Source: JAWVFM01 sp963739355 (GTDB lineage: Bacteria; Actinomycetota; Thermoleophilia; Solirubrobacterales; 70-9). Taken from it: a stretch of 64,000 nt of DNA. The position numbers and the translations under genes are program-made. The stretch spans positions 62,001-126,000 of the forward strand of contig CAVUAD010000007.1 of NCBI GenBank assembly GCA_963739355.1, given 5' to 3'. The notes below the pieces were generated by a model that worked only from the letters and a program-made list of their open reading frames with translations, was not told where the DNA came from and searched no databases. Position 1 is the stretch's first letter; the number at the start of each line of letters is the position of its first letter. Positions 25,161 through 33,925 of this stretch are shown one piece after another.

Positions 25161-26771
25161 TCAGGCCTTCGCGAAGCGCTCGCGCAGGTCCTTCTTCGAG
25201 AACTTGCCAACCGAGGTCTTCGGGACCTCGTCGATGAACTCGACGTTCTCGGGGATCCACCACTTGGCGACGCGGCCGCCGAGGTGATCCTTGATGTCGT
25301 CGGCGCACAGCTCCTCGCACCCCTCCTCGGGCACGACGCATGCGAGCGGGCGCTCGCCCCACTTCTCGTCGGGGACGCCGATGACGCACGCCTCGCGAAC
25401 CTGCGGGTGGGCCATGATCTCGTTCTCGAGCTCCACCGAGCTGATCCACTCGCCGCCCGACTTCACGAGGTCCTTGGTGCGGTCGACGAGGCGCATGTAC
25501 CCGTGCCCGTCGATGGTCGCGACGTCGCCGGTGCGCAGCCAGCCGTCCTCGGTGAACGAGCCCGAAGAGCGCTCGTCCTCGTAGTAGCCGGCGGCGATCC
25601 ACGGGCCGGTGACCTGGAGCTCGCCGCTGGCCTCGCCGTCGCGGGGCAGCTCCGCGTCGCCGCCGGGCTCGACGATCCTGGCGTCGACGAGCGCCACGGG
25701 GATCCCGATCGACGCGCGCAGCTCCGCCAGCTCGTCGTTCGAGCCGTCCGCAAGCGTCGACTTGATTCGGCAGACCGAGCCGAGCGGGCTGGTCTCGGTC
25801 ATCCCCCAGGCCTGGAGGATCGGCATGCCGATCTTCTCCCGGTAGGCCTCGGATAGCGCTCGCGGCACCGCGGAGCCGCCACAGACGATGCGGTCCAGGC
25901 TCGAGAGGTCGCGGCCGTCCAGCTCGCCGAGCACTCCGTTCCAGATCGTCGGCACGCCGGCCGCGAGCGTCACCTTTTCGGACTCGATGAGGTCGGCGAT
26001 GGCGACGGGGGAGAGGTCCGGGCCTGGCATGACGAGGGAGGAGCCCGCGAGGACGGCGGAGTACGCGAGGCCCCAGGCGTTGGCGTGGAACATCGGGACG
26101 ACCGGCAGGATCACGTCCCGCTCGGAGACGCCGAGCGAGTCCGCGAACATCGTGCCGATGCAGTGCAGCAGCGCCGAGCGGTGCGAGTAGAGAACGCCCT
26201 TCGGGTTGCCGGTGGTGCCGCTCGTGTAGCACATCGCCGCGGCACGGCTCTCGTCGTCGACCCGCATGTCGGCGGGCGCGGCGTCCGCGATCAGCTCCTC
26301 GTAGTCGACGATGCGCTCATCGTCCGGGATCTCGGCGTCGGCGCCGTCGTCCATGACGACGAAGTGCTTCACGGTCTCCAGCTCGGCCACGTTCGGCCAG
26401 AGCAGCGGGATCAGCGAGCGGTCGACGAAGATCGCCTCGTCCGCGGCGTGGTTGGCGATGTAGATGAGCTGCTCGGGAAAGAGGCGGATGTTGAGCGTGT
26501 GCAGCACCCGGCCGGTGCAGGGCGCGGCGAAGTAGAGCTCCAGGTGGCGAGAGGTGTTCCAGGCGAACGTGCCGACGCGGGCGTCCTCGGAGAGACCGAG
26601 CCCGGCAAGCGCCCCACCGAGCCGCCGCGTGCGCTCGGCCCACTCGCCGTAGTCGATGCGCTCGCGGCCCCCCGGGCTGGCGGTTACGACCGTCTTCTCG
26701 GCGAACAGCCGCTCGCAGCGCTCGAACGCGTGCGTGAGCGTCAGCGGGTAATCGGTCATCAGGCCCTTCAA
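25161..26771 (-). CDS. Fatty-acid-CoA ligase (AMP-binding family)
   Basis: This acyl-CoA synthetase has YTSGTTGNPKG (about residues 180-190), GWGMTETSP-type second motif (AWGMTETSPLGSV), the GYYEDERSSGSFTEDGWLRTGD core motif region and the C-terminal lysine in PKTSVGKFSKKDLRE. It fits the medium/long-chain FadD3/AlkK-like group. The start is TTG at 26771, because GGAGGAG lies at ideal spacing before it, while the ATG at 26759 is too far from that site. A much longer open frame upstream runs antisense through the SDR gene and is not coding. Length is 536 residues. It is divergent from the SDR gene. Confidence 0.9.
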   Translation of the reverse strand: MKGLMTDYPLTLTHAFERCERLFAEKTVVTASPGGRERIDYGEWAERTRRLGGALAGLGLSEDARVGTFAWNTSRHLELYFAAPCTGRVLHTLNIRLFPEQLIYIANHAADEAIFVDRSLIPLLWPNVAELETVKHFVVMDDGADAEIPDDERIVDYEELIADAAPADMRVDDESRAAAMCYTSGTTGNPKGVLYSHRSALLHCIGTMFADSLGVSERDVILPVVPMFHANAWGLAYSAVLAGSSLVMPGPDLSPVAIADLIESEKVTLAAGVPTIWNGVLGELDGRDLSSLDRIVCGGSAVPRALSEAYREKIGMPILQAWGMTETSPLGSVCRIKSTLADGSNDELAELRASIGIPVALVDARIVEPGGDAELPRDGEASGELQVTGPWIAAGYYEDERSSGSFTEDGWLRTGDVATIDGHGYMRLVDRTKDLVKSGGEWISSVELENEIMAHPQVREACVIGVPDEKWGERPLACVVPEEGCEELCADDIKDHLGGRVAKWWIPENVEFIDEVPKTSVGKFSKKDLRERFAKA

Positions 26772-26891
26772 GGTTCTCCTCCTTCTCCAGCGCTCCCTCG
26801 CCATCTTCGCCGATGGCGCCCCTTCGAGGGCCGCCCCATATGCTCCGCCGCGCAAAGTTCCTGAGAGACGACAAGGAGAACTGAAAGAAAC

Positions 26892-27719
26892 ATGGGTTTG
26901 CTTGACGGCAAGGCGGCGATCATCACGGGCTCGGCCCGCGGGATCGGCCGCGCCACGGCGGAGCTCTTCGTCAGCGAGGGCGCAAAGGTCCTCATCAACG
27001 ACATCGACGGTGACGTCGCCGAGCAGGCGGCCGGCGAGATCGACGGCGAGACCGCGGTCTTCTCCGGCGACCTGACCGCAGACGGAGTTCCGGACGAGGC
27101 CGTGAAGACGGCGCTTGACGCCTTCGGCAGCGTCGACATCCTCGTCAACAACGCCGGCTACACGTGGGACGGCGTCGTCCACAAGATGACCGACGAGCAG
27201 TTCCAGGCGATGCTCGACATCCACACGATCGTGCCGTTCCGGATGGCCCGCGCGCTTGCGCCGCACTGGCGTGAGGCGGCGAAGGCCGAGGCCGGCGAGG
27301 GCAAGGAGAACTTCCGCAAGCTCGTCAACATCACGTCGATCTCCGGCACGATGGGGAACGCCGGCCAGGCCAACTACTCGTCGGCCAAGGCGGGCGTGAC
27401 CGGGCTGACGAAGACCCTCGCCAAGGAGTGGGGCCAGTTCAAGATCAACGTGAACGCCGTTGCGTTTGGGTTCGTCGAGACGCGCCTCACCCAGGCCAAG
27501 GAGAAGGGCGAGAAGCTCGAGACCCATGGCCAGGAGGTCGACCTCGGCATTCCGGAGCAGATGCGGGCGATGGCCTCGATGATGATCCCGCTCGGCCGCC
27601 CGGCGCAGCCGGAGGAGGCCGCCGGGCCCGTCCTCTTCCTCTGCTCGCCCCTGGCCAACTACATCCACGGCCAGGTCATCAACGTCACCGGCGGCCAGTT
27701 CGTCGGAATGACGACCTGA
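26892..27719 (+). CDS. SDR family oxidoreductase, FabG / 3-hydroxyacyl-CoA dehydrogenase-like
   Basis: This is a classical short-chain dehydrogenase. The NAD(P) motif is TGSARGIG (residues 13-20), followed by NNAG, the catalytic Ser in NITSISG and YSSAK with the catalytic Tyr and Lys. At 275 residues it is slightly longer than FabG, with an insertion near EKGEKLETHGQEVDLG. It probably interconverts 3-oxoacyl and 3-hydroxyacyl thioesters; the nearby CoA ligase and other acyl-CoA genes suggest a catabolic role. AAGGAG lies upstream of the ATG at 26892. The 120-bp divergent gap to the ligase gene should hold both promoters. Confidence 0.9.
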   Translation: MGLLDGKAAIITGSARGIGRATAELFVSEGAKVLINDIDGDVAEQAAGEIDGETAVFSGDLTADGVPDEAVKTALDAFGSVDILVNNAGYTWDGVVHKMTDEQFQAMLDIHTIVPFRMARALAPHWREAAKAEAGEGKENFRKLVNITSISGTMGNAGQANYSSAKAGVTGLTKTLAKEWGQFKINVNAVAFGFVETRLTQAKEKGEKLETHGQEVDLGIPEQMRAMASMMIPLGRPAQPEEAAGPVLFLCSPLANYIHGQVINVTGGQFVGMTT

Positions 27720-27741
27720 TCTGGGCGAGTCAGTCCCGGGC

Positions 27742-28611
27742 CTACTCCCCCTGAGACGGCCGCCGCTCCTCCGCGAGCGGCTCGCCCGAGGTCCCGCCGA
27801 GGGCCTCGGGCGGCCAGGGCCCGAACCAGTTGTCGCGCGCGCCGTCGATCGTGATCGTGGTTCCCGAGACGAAGTCGCCGGCGGGCGACGCCAGAAACGC
27901 CACCAGCCAGGCCATCTCCTCGGGACGTCCGAGGCGCTGAACGGGCACCGAGCGCGCCGCGCCCTTGACCATCACCTCCGGGTACTTCGTCCGGAAGACC
28001 TCGGTGTCGAACTGGCCCGCCGCCAGCGCGCAGAGCTTGATGTTGAAGCGCGACCACTCGATCGAGAGCGTCTTCATCATGTTCTCCACGGCGGCGCGGG
28101 CGGCGCCCGAGTGGACCATGCCCGGCATGCCGTTGTGGGGGGATAGCGTGACGCTCAGGACCTTGCCGCCGCCCTGGGGGATGAACGCCTTCGTCGCCGC
28201 GGCGTGGGTCATGTGCCAGGTCCCCTGGATGTTCAGCTCGATGACGGTGCGAAAGCCCTTGGGCGTGATCGCCTCGGCCGGGCTCAGGAACTGGCCGCCG
28301 GCGTTGTTGACGACGACGTCGAGCCGGCCGTGGCGCTCGAGGATGCCGTCGACGAACGCGTCCACGGCCTCCTCGTCGCGGATGTCGAGCGCCGTCGAAT
28401 CGGCGGAGCCGCCGGCGTCGCGGATCGCGGCGACGGTCTCGGAGAGCGGCTCGGCCCGCCGGCCGCAGCCGGCGACGGTGGCGCCGAGCGCCGCCAGCTC
28501 GATGGCCGTTGCGCGCCCGAGCCCGGTCCCGGCTCCCGACACCGCGCAGACCATTCCCTTCAGAAGGTCGGGGGCGAAGATGCTTGAGTGGCCCGGCGCG
28601 GCGTCGGTCAT
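27742..28611 (-). CDS. SDR family oxidoreductase, peroxisomal enoyl-CoA reductase (PECR)-like
   Basis: The Rossmann motif is SGAGTGLGRA near residue 26 and NNAGG follows. The usual catalytic YxxxK is replaced: the helix reads GMVHSGAARAAVENMM, so the positions of Tyr and Lys hold Ser168 and Arg172. That unusual HSGAAR sequence is what I recall from peroxisomal trans-2-enoyl-CoA reductases, which suggests a 2-enoyl- or 2,4-dienoyl-CoA reductase rather than an alcohol dehydrogenase. The ATG at 28611 gives 289 residues; an open frame extends to 28791 but lacks support. It converges with the FabG-like gene. Confidence 0.82.
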   Translation of the reverse strand: MTDAAPGHSSIFAPDLLKGMVCAVSGAGTGLGRATAIELAALGATVAGCGRRAEPLSETVAAIRDAGGSADSTALDIRDEEAVDAFVDGILERHGRLDVVVNNAGGQFLSPAEAITPKGFRTVIELNIQGTWHMTHAAATKAFIPQGGGKVLSVTLSPHNGMPGMVHSGAARAAVENMMKTLSIEWSRFNIKLCALAAGQFDTEVFRTKYPEVMVKGAARSVPVQRLGRPEEMAWLVAFLASPAGDFVSGTTITIDGARDNWFGPWPPEALGGTSGEPLAEERRPSQGE

Positions 28612-28689
28612 CAGCCGGCGGAAGATATCTGTCGCGGCGCATCTGAAGGGTCCGAACGGCGTTTGAGCGCCGCTACGCTGGCTGGCCTC

Positions 28690-29598
28690 GTGAAGGTTCA
28701 CGCCGAGCCAAAGCCGCTGACCGCGCCGCTCGCGGAGGGGCAGGAGGGCGCGACCGTGGTCGTGGAGCCCCTGCTCGTCGGCGAGCTCCAATGCCCGCGC
28801 GCGATGTTCGAGACGTCGGGCGGCCGCTTCGCCGATCTGCGTTTCCTGGGCATCGGCACGCCGCGGTCACGCTGGCTGTGGGCGCCCTGCCCCGCTTTCC
28901 TGATCCACCACCCGAAGGCGGGCCCGTTTCTGGTCGACACGGGGCTGCACCAGTCGGTCGCGACTCAGCCCGCGGCCAACCTGGGCCGCCTCGTGAGCAC
29001 GTTCGCCAAGCCGCGAATGGAGCAGGGCGACGACCTTCCCGCGCAGCTGCGAACGCGCGGGCTCGAGCCCAAGGACATCAAGACGATCGTCATGACCCAC
29101 CTGCACTTCGACCACACGTCTGGCATGTCCGAGTTCCCGAGCTCGACCTTCATCGTCACGGCGCCGGAATGGGAGGCGGCAACCACGGACATGCGGCCGC
29201 TGCTGCGCGGCTACCGGCCAGAGCACTACGACTACGTCTTCGACTACCGCACGCTCAGCTACGAGGGCCGGGGCATCACGTCCTATTCCACGTTCGGGCG
29301 CACCTTCGATCTCTTCGGCGACGGCAGCGTGCGTCTCGCGTTCACGCCAGGTCACTCGGCGGGGCACCAGAGCGTGATCTGCCGGCTCGCCGAGCGCGAC
29401 CTGGTGATTGCCGGCGACGCGATCTACACCTTTGGCCAGCTCGCCGATGCGCCTGAGCCTCCGCGGCCGGTCGACCGCCACATGTGGCGGCGCTCGGCAA
29501 ATGAGCTCCGCATGTTCCACGGCCACTATCCGCAGGCCGTGATCGTTCCGGGCCACGACCCGGACCACTGGCAGACGCTCGACAAGCGCTACGAGTAG
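28690..29598 (+). CDS. MBL-fold metallo-hydrolase (lactonase-like)
   Basis: The metallo-beta-lactamase signature THLHFDHTSG (about residues 138-147) supplies the binuclear zinc ligands, with further His in TPGHSAGH, Asp in IAGDA and a C-terminal His in VPGHDPDHW. Such HxHxDH proteins with about 300 residues include N-acyl-homoserine lactonases and related esterases. The GTG at 28690 is the best start; GTG 28756 is possible and no strong ribosome binding site is visible. There is no signal peptide. It is divergent from the PECR-like gene, 78 bp away. Confidence 0.83.
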   Translation: MKVHAEPKPLTAPLAEGQEGATVVVEPLLVGELQCPRAMFETSGGRFADLRFLGIGTPRSRWLWAPCPAFLIHHPKAGPFLVDTGLHQSVATQPAANLGRLVSTFAKPRMEQGDDLPAQLRTRGLEPKDIKTIVMTHLHFDHTSGMSEFPSSTFIVTAPEWEAATTDMRPLLRGYRPEHYDYVFDYRTLSYEGRGITSYSTFGRTFDLFGDGSVRLAFTPGHSAGHQSVICRLAERDLVIAGDAIYTFGQLADAPEPPRPVDRHMWRRSANELRMFHGHYPQAVIVPGHDPDHWQTLDKRYE

Positions 29599-29901
29599 CG
29601 CGAAACGGCCCCTCTCGGCTGCGGTTCGCTCACTGCGTGGCCGCGGTGCCGATGGCCTGGTGCTGGGTGGGAGGGGGATTTGGAGCGAGCGCAACAAACC
29701 CCGCCATCGCCGGGGTTCCCGTCGCGGCGGTGGGCTTTGTGGCGCTATGCGCAACAAACCGCGCCACGAGCCCCTGTTCGGCCACGGTGGTGGGGTTGAT
29801 CGCAGCGAGGCCTGAGTGCAACGCCGCCGCGGCCCGCGCCCGCGCCGCTTGTCTCGTCGCCGATTTCACGGCTGGCGTCTCGTCGCGGCTTCGGTTCGAC
29901 G
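29599..29901. other. Gene-free convergent interval with an 18-bp direct repeat
   Basis: This 303-bp gap lies between two convergent stops. It holds two copies of GCGCAACAAACC followed by CGCCA-like bases (29689-29707 and 29749-29766), 60 bp apart, and a related inverted piece TTTGTGGCGC between them. A 79-codon open frame on the minus strand is low-complexity Ala/Thr and shows no ribosome binding site. I see no RNA gene or terminator with a T-tract. Confidence 0.5.
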
Positions 29902-30678
29902 CTACGCGGGGTGCGCCGTGCCGGTGCCGGCGGAGCCGGCGGTGCGCTCCCGGCGCGACCGAATCACCGCCCGCCGGCCGCGCTCGTCGAGCACCGTGTA
30001 CATGTCGCGCACCCGCGCGAAGATCTCCCGCGAGGCCTCGAGCGCCTGCTCGTGCGTGGGGTCCTCGACGACGTCGAACTGCAGGGGCTCGCCGTACTGG
30101 ACCGTCACCTTCGGGAAGCGAAGCTTCTTCCAGCGCCTGATCCCGGCCGAGCCGTGGATGGCGACCGGAATCACGGGGACCCCGGACTGGAGCGCGAGCC
30201 TGCCGGCTCCCGCCTTCGGCTCGCCCAGCTTGCCGGTCCGCGATCGCCCGCCCTCCGCGTACATCCCAACGCAGCCGCCGCGGCCGAGCACGGTGTAGGC
30301 GGTCTTGAATGCCTCCTGGTCATGGTGCCCGCGGCGGACCGGGAAGACGCCGCCGACCCGGAAGATCGTGTTGAGGATCGGGTTGCCGTAGAGCTGCGAC
30401 TTCGCCATGAACTGCACCTTGCGGCGCAGGAAGACGGCCACCATGAAGTGGTCGAGGTTCGAGAAGTGGTTGGGGGTGAGGAGGAAGGCGCCGTCGGCCG
30501 GCACGTTCTCGGTCGCGATCGCCCGGCAGCGGTAGACGACCAGGATCCAGGGCGTGAGGATGACCCGCACGAGCTCGTAGGCCCATCCGGGCCTGTGGGT
30601 GCGGATCCACTCGTGGAAGTGCTGGAAGTACTCCTCCGGGCGGGCGTCCTTGTAGACCTGGGGCTTGATCTCGGCCAT
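29902..30678 (-). CDS. plsC: 1-acyl-sn-glycerol-3-phosphate acyltransferase family protein
   Basis: This is a membrane-associated acyltransferase of phospholipid synthesis. The catalytic HX4D motif is NHFSNLD, followed by FMAKSQLYGNP, VFPVRRG and the substrate-binding block AEGGRSRTGKL, the expected order for PlsC. An N-terminal hydrophobic stretch (about residues 36-52) anchors it. The ATG at 30678 gives 258 residues. It lies 55 bp downstream of glpK on the same strand, linking glycerol phosphorylation to phosphatidate formation. The C-terminal tail is basic and poorly conserved. Confidence 0.9.
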   Translation of the reverse strand: MAEIKPQVYKDARPEEYFQHFHEWIRTHRPGWAYELVRVILTPWILVVYRCRAIATENVPADGAFLLTPNHFSNLDHFMVAVFLRRKVQFMAKSQLYGNPILNTIFRVGGVFPVRRGHHDQEAFKTAYTVLGRGGCVGMYAEGGRSRTGKLGEPKAGAGRLALQSGVPVIPVAIHGSAGIRRWKKLRFPKVTVQYGEPLQFDVVEDPTHEQALEASREIFARVRDMYTVLDERGRRAVIRSRRERTAGSAGTGTAHPA

Positions 30679-30733
30679 GGGCAAGCGAGCGGCTCGGCGC
30701 TCTTTCCGAGCCTACCCTCGGGCTCGCTCGGAG

Positions 30734-32194
30734 TTACGTCTCCGCGGAGGCCCAGCCGCGCGAACGTTCCACGGCGCGGCGCCAGCCGGCCACGAGCGTC
30801 TCGCGCTCGTCCGCCGACATCGATGGCTCGTAGCGCGCCGCCTCGCGCCACTTCTCGGCGACCTCGTCGAGCGTCCAGCGTCCCACGGCGACGCCGGCAA
30901 GGTAGGCGGCGCCCAGGGCGGTCGTCTCGGAGATCTCCGGGATGATGACCGGCGCCCCGAGGACGTCCGCCTGGAACTGCATGAGCCAGTCGTTCGCCAC
31001 CGCGCCCCCATCGGCGCGAAGCTCCGAGAGGGCGGTGCCGGCGGCGGCCTCCTGGGCCCGCACCGCGTCCACCGTCTGGTATGCGATGGCCTCCAGGGCG
31101 GCGCGAGCGAGGTGCGCGCGCCCGGTCCCGCGCGTGAGCCCGACGATCGTGCCGCGGGCGTACGGATCCCACCAGGGCGAGCCGAGCCCCGTGAGCGCGG
31201 GAACGAAGTACACCCCGTCATTCGACTCCAGGGACCCGGCGAGCTCGCGAGTCTCACCCGCGGCGCCGATGATGCCGAGGCCATCGCGAAGCCATTGGAC
31301 GGCCGCGCCGGTGACGAAGACGGCCGCCTCCAGGGCGTAGCTCGTGCCCGACTCGAGGCCCCACGCGACCGTTGTCAGCAGGCCCTCCCCGGGCTCGGGC
31401 GCGCTGGTTCCCGTGTTGAGGAGGACGAAGCTGCCCGTGCCGTAGGTGTTCTTCGCCATACCCTCGCGCAGGCAGGCCTGTCCGAACAGGGCGGCCTGCT
31501 GGTCGCCGGCGATTCCGGCCACGGGAACCTCGCCGCCGAACTCCGTCGTGGTCCCGTAGACCTGGGCCGAGGGCACGGGCTCGGGCAGCGTCGCCGGGTC
31601 AACGCCCAGCAGCTCGCACAGCTCGCCGTCCCAGGCGAGCCGGCGGATGTCGAAGAGCAGGGTCCGGGAGGCGTTCGAGTAGTCGGTCAGGTGGCGGCCG
31701 GTCAGCTTGAAGGTCAGCCACGAGTCGATCGTGCCGAACACGGCCCCGTCGCGGGCCGCCTCGACGTTCTCGCGGAGCCACTCGATCTTCGTCCCCGAGA
31801 AGTAGGGGTCGAGCACCAGCCCGGTTCGCTCGCGGACGAGTTCCTCGTGGCCGGCCTCGCGCAGCTCGTCGCAGCGCGCCGCCGTGCGGCGGTCCTGCCA
31901 GACCAGCGCGTTGTGGACGGGCTCGCCGGTCCTGGGGTCCCAGGCGACCACCGTCTCGCGCTGGTTCGTGATCCCGATGCCGTCGAGCTCGGCGCCCTGG
32001 ATTCCGGCGTCGACGATTGCCTCAACCGCGACCCGCCGAGTGACCTCCCAGATCTCGTTCGCGTCGTGCTCCACCCAGCCCGGCTGCGGGAAGTGCTGAG
32101 TGAACTCGCTGTAGGAGCGCCCGGCGATCAGGCCCTCCGCGTCGAAGACGAGGCCGGTGGACCCGGTCGTTCCCTGATCGATGGCGAGGATCAC
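30734..32194 (-). CDS. glpK: Glycerol kinase
   Basis: This enzyme phosphorylates glycerol to sn-glycerol 3-phosphate. The N-terminal phosphate-binding loop is AIDQGTTGSTG, the glycerol-contacting motifs are NQRET and DPYFSGTKI, and the family stretch DYSNASRTLLFDI is intact; the adenosine-side GTGSFVLLNTG and ALEAIAYQT are also present. Length is 486 residues against about 500 in the family. The start is ATG at 32194, 9 bp after the GT2 stop, so GT2, glpK and plsC probably form one operon. No glycerol facilitator or repressor is nearby. Confidence 0.96.
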   Translation of the reverse strand: MILAIDQGTTGSTGLVFDAEGLIAGRSYSEFTQHFPQPGWVEHDANEIWEVTRRVAVEAIVDAGIQGAELDGIGITNQRETVVAWDPRTGEPVHNALVWQDRRTAARCDELREAGHEELVRERTGLVLDPYFSGTKIEWLRENVEAARDGAVFGTIDSWLTFKLTGRHLTDYSNASRTLLFDIRRLAWDGELCELLGVDPATLPEPVPSAQVYGTTTEFGGEVPVAGIAGDQQAALFGQACLREGMAKNTYGTGSFVLLNTGTSAPEPGEGLLTTVAWGLESGTSYALEAAVFVTGAAVQWLRDGLGIIGAAGETRELAGSLESNDGVYFVPALTGLGSPWWDPYARGTIVGLTRGTGRAHLARAALEAIAYQTVDAVRAQEAAAGTALSELRADGGAVANDWLMQFQADVLGAPVIIPEISETTALGAAYLAGVAVGRWTLDEVAEKWREAARYEPSMSADERETLVAGWRRAVERSRGWASAET

Positions 32195-32203
32195 GGGGCG
32201 AGA

Positions 32204-32893
32204 CTATCTGCGCACCCCGTACGCACGGGCGATGTCCGCAAGCTGGTGTCCGCGATGGAGGAACCCGCCGAGCGTGCGCCCGGTGGCGCGATGGGCGAGG
32301 TCCAGTTCGACCTCGGTGACCGCGAACCCGGCGCGGACCGCGTCGATTGTCATCCCGGTTTCCATCCCGTAGCCGGGTGCGAACGGCAGGACGCTGCGGA
32401 GGACGTCCATCCGCATCGCCCGCTGGCCCGAGATCGGGTCGGTTGCCTCGAAGCCGCATCGCCGCTCGATCGCCCAGCGCGAGAAGCGCACGACGATCCC
32501 GAAGCCGCCGCCCACCCTCTCCCGGAAGGTGGCGATGGCCAGCGCGTCGTCACCGTCGCGGACCGTGGCGGCGAGCTTCGCGAGCTCGCCGGCGGTCTCG
32601 CCGAGGTCACCATCGCAGAGGAGGACGATCGCGCCGGCGGCGGCCGGATCCCCGAGGACGGCCTCGGCAGCTGCCGTCATGTTGCCGCCCTTCCCGTGTG
32701 AGCGGCCGCGGCGGACGAGCCTGGCGCCCGCCGCAAGAGCCACGTCGGCCGTGCCGTCGGTGGACGCGTCGTCGGCCACCCAGACCTGGACGCCGGGGAT
32801 TCCGGCGCGAAGGGAGGCGATCGTCGCGCCGATCCTGTCGGCCTCGTCGTGTGCGGCCACGATGGCGATCGTGGCTGGCTCTTCCGGTGCCAT
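32204..32893 (-). CDS. Family 2 glycosyltransferase
   Basis: The GT-A fold is recognisable from IAIVAAHDEADRIGATI at the N-terminus, VWVADDASTDGTAD, the metal-binding LLCDGDLGET and a ATDPISGQRAMRMDVL acceptor-loop region. At 229 residues with no C-terminal membrane helices it resembles short dolichyl-phosphate-sugar synthase or glucosyl-3-phosphoglycerate synthase-like enzymes. It is the first gene of the GT2-glpK-plsC run and may glycosylate a lipid or glycerol-based carrier; this is inference. It diverges from the biotin carrier gene, with only 22 bp between starts. Confidence 0.85.
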   Translation of the reverse strand: MAPEEPATIAIVAAHDEADRIGATIASLRAGIPGVQVWVADDASTDGTADVALAAGARLVRRGRSHGKGGNMTAAAEAVLGDPAAAGAIVLLCDGDLGETAGELAKLAATVRDGDDALAIATFRERVGGGFGIVVRFSRWAIERRCGFEATDPISGQRAMRMDVLRSVLPFAPGYGMETGMTIDAVRAGFAVTEVELDLAHRATGRTLGGFLHRGHQLADIARAYGVRR

Positions 32894-32915
32894 GGGCGGT
32901 TATTGTGCCGCGCGC

Positions 32916-33128
32916 ATGGCCGATATCGAGGCACACATCACCGGGACCGTGTGGAAGATCGAGATCGCCGTCGGCGACACGGTGTCCGACGGCGACACCG
33001 TCGTGATCCTCGAGTCCATGAAGATGGAGATGCCGGTCGAGGCCGAGGACGACGGCACCGTCGCCGAGATCCGCTGCGAGGAGGGGCAGTCGGTTCAGGA
33101 GGGCGATGTGCTGGTCGTGCTCGACTAG
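32916..33128 (+). CDS. Small biotin carboxyl carrier protein (biotinyl domain only)
   Basis: This 70-residue protein is a free-standing biotinyl/lipoyl domain. The ESMKMEMP motif marks Lys36 as the biotin attachment site, and the flanking strands fit a complete barwich fold with nothing else attached. It would carry CO2-biotin for an acyl-CoA carboxylase whose carboxylase subunit is elsewhere. Its TAG stop shares a base with the GTG of the crotonase gene, so the two are translationally coupled. Full biotin synthesis genes lie within 15 kb. Confidence 0.93.
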   Translation: MADIEAHITGTVWKIEIAVGDTVSDGDTVVILESMKMEMPVEAEDDGTVAEIRCEEGQSVQEGDVLVVLD

Positions 33129-33916
33129 TGGGCGAGGTCCTCGTTGATCGTCCGGCCCAAGCCGTTGCGCGGCTGACGCTGTCCAACCCGGACCGCCGCA
33201 ACGCGCTCGACCACGAGATCCTCGACGCGATCACCGCCAAGCTGCCAGAGCTCGCCGAGGGGATCGACACGCGTTGCGTCCTCATCACCGGCGCCGGCGA
33301 CATCTTCTCGGCCGGCTACGACATCGGCGGGATCCCCGACTCGACCTTCGAGCGCGACGCCGAGGCCCTGGTGGCGCACCCGTTCGCGGCGGCGATGGAG
33401 GCGATCAGCGCACACCCCTATCCGGTCGTAGCCGCCATCAACGGCCACTGCCTGGGCGGGGCGCTCGAGCTGGCGGTGCGCTGTGACCTGCGGATCGCCG
33501 CGGCGGGGGCCAAGCTGGGCATGCCCCCGGCAAAGCTGGGGCTGATCTACGGGCACACCGGGCTGCAGCGCTTCGTCGACGTCGTCGGCGTTGCCCGCAC
33601 CCGCGAGCTGTTCCTGCTGGGCCGTAACGTCGACGCCGCGCACGCGCGCGAGATCGGCCTCGTCAACGAGGTCACGGACGACGACTCGTTGCCCGACGCC
33701 GCCGTGGCGCTGGCCGCCGAGCTGGCGGAGAACGCGCCGCTCGCGATGCGGGGCAACAAGCACGCGATCGAGGTGATCGCCGGCAACGCCGCGCTGAGCG
33801 CGGAACAGGAGGAGGAGCTCATCGAGCTCCGCCGCTCGTGCTTCGCCTCCGAGGACTTTCGCGAGGGCATCCGCGCGTTCGCCGAGAAGCGCAAGCCCAA
33901 GTGGCAAGGGCGCTGA
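33128..33916 (+). CDS. Enoyl-CoA hydratase/isomerase family (crotonase), possibly methylmalonyl-CoA decarboxylase-like
   Basis: This is a crotonase-fold protein. The oxyanion-hole segments are SAGYDIGGIP (about residues 58-67) and NGHCLGGALELAVRCDLRIA. The position of the usual first catalytic Glu reads KLGMPPAKLGLIYGHTGLQR, where the YGHTG sequence departs from hydratases (which show E-x-x-x-G-x-x-P), and the C-terminus EDFREGIRAFAEKRKPKWQG is typical. The SAGxDIxxxP pattern resembles E. coli methylmalonyl-CoA decarboxylase, so decarboxylation is an alternative. Start is GTG at 33128, coupled to the biotin carrier. Length is 262 residues. Confidence 0.82.
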   Translation: MGEVLVDRPAQAVARLTLSNPDRRNALDHEILDAITAKLPELAEGIDTRCVLITGAGDIFSAGYDIGGIPDSTFERDAEALVAHPFAAAMEAISAHPYPVVAAINGHCLGGALELAVRCDLRIAAAGAKLGMPPAKLGLIYGHTGLQRFVDVVGVARTRELFLLGRNVDAAHAREIGLVNEVTDDDSLPDAAVALAAELAENAPLAMRGNKHAIEVIAGNAALSAEQEEELIELRRSCFASEDFREGIRAFAEKRKPKWQGR

Positions 33917-33925
33917 CGCCCGCGG

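Noticed and set aside
26772..27668. N-terminal extension of the AMP-ligase frame through the SDR gene
   Set aside because: The AMP-ligase domain starts at the TTG at 26771 with a strong ribosome binding site; the extension is antisense to a classical SDR.
29630..29869. 79-codon minus-strand frame in the convergent gap
   Set aside because: Low-complexity Ala/Thr translation, no ribosome binding site and overlap with the direct repeats.
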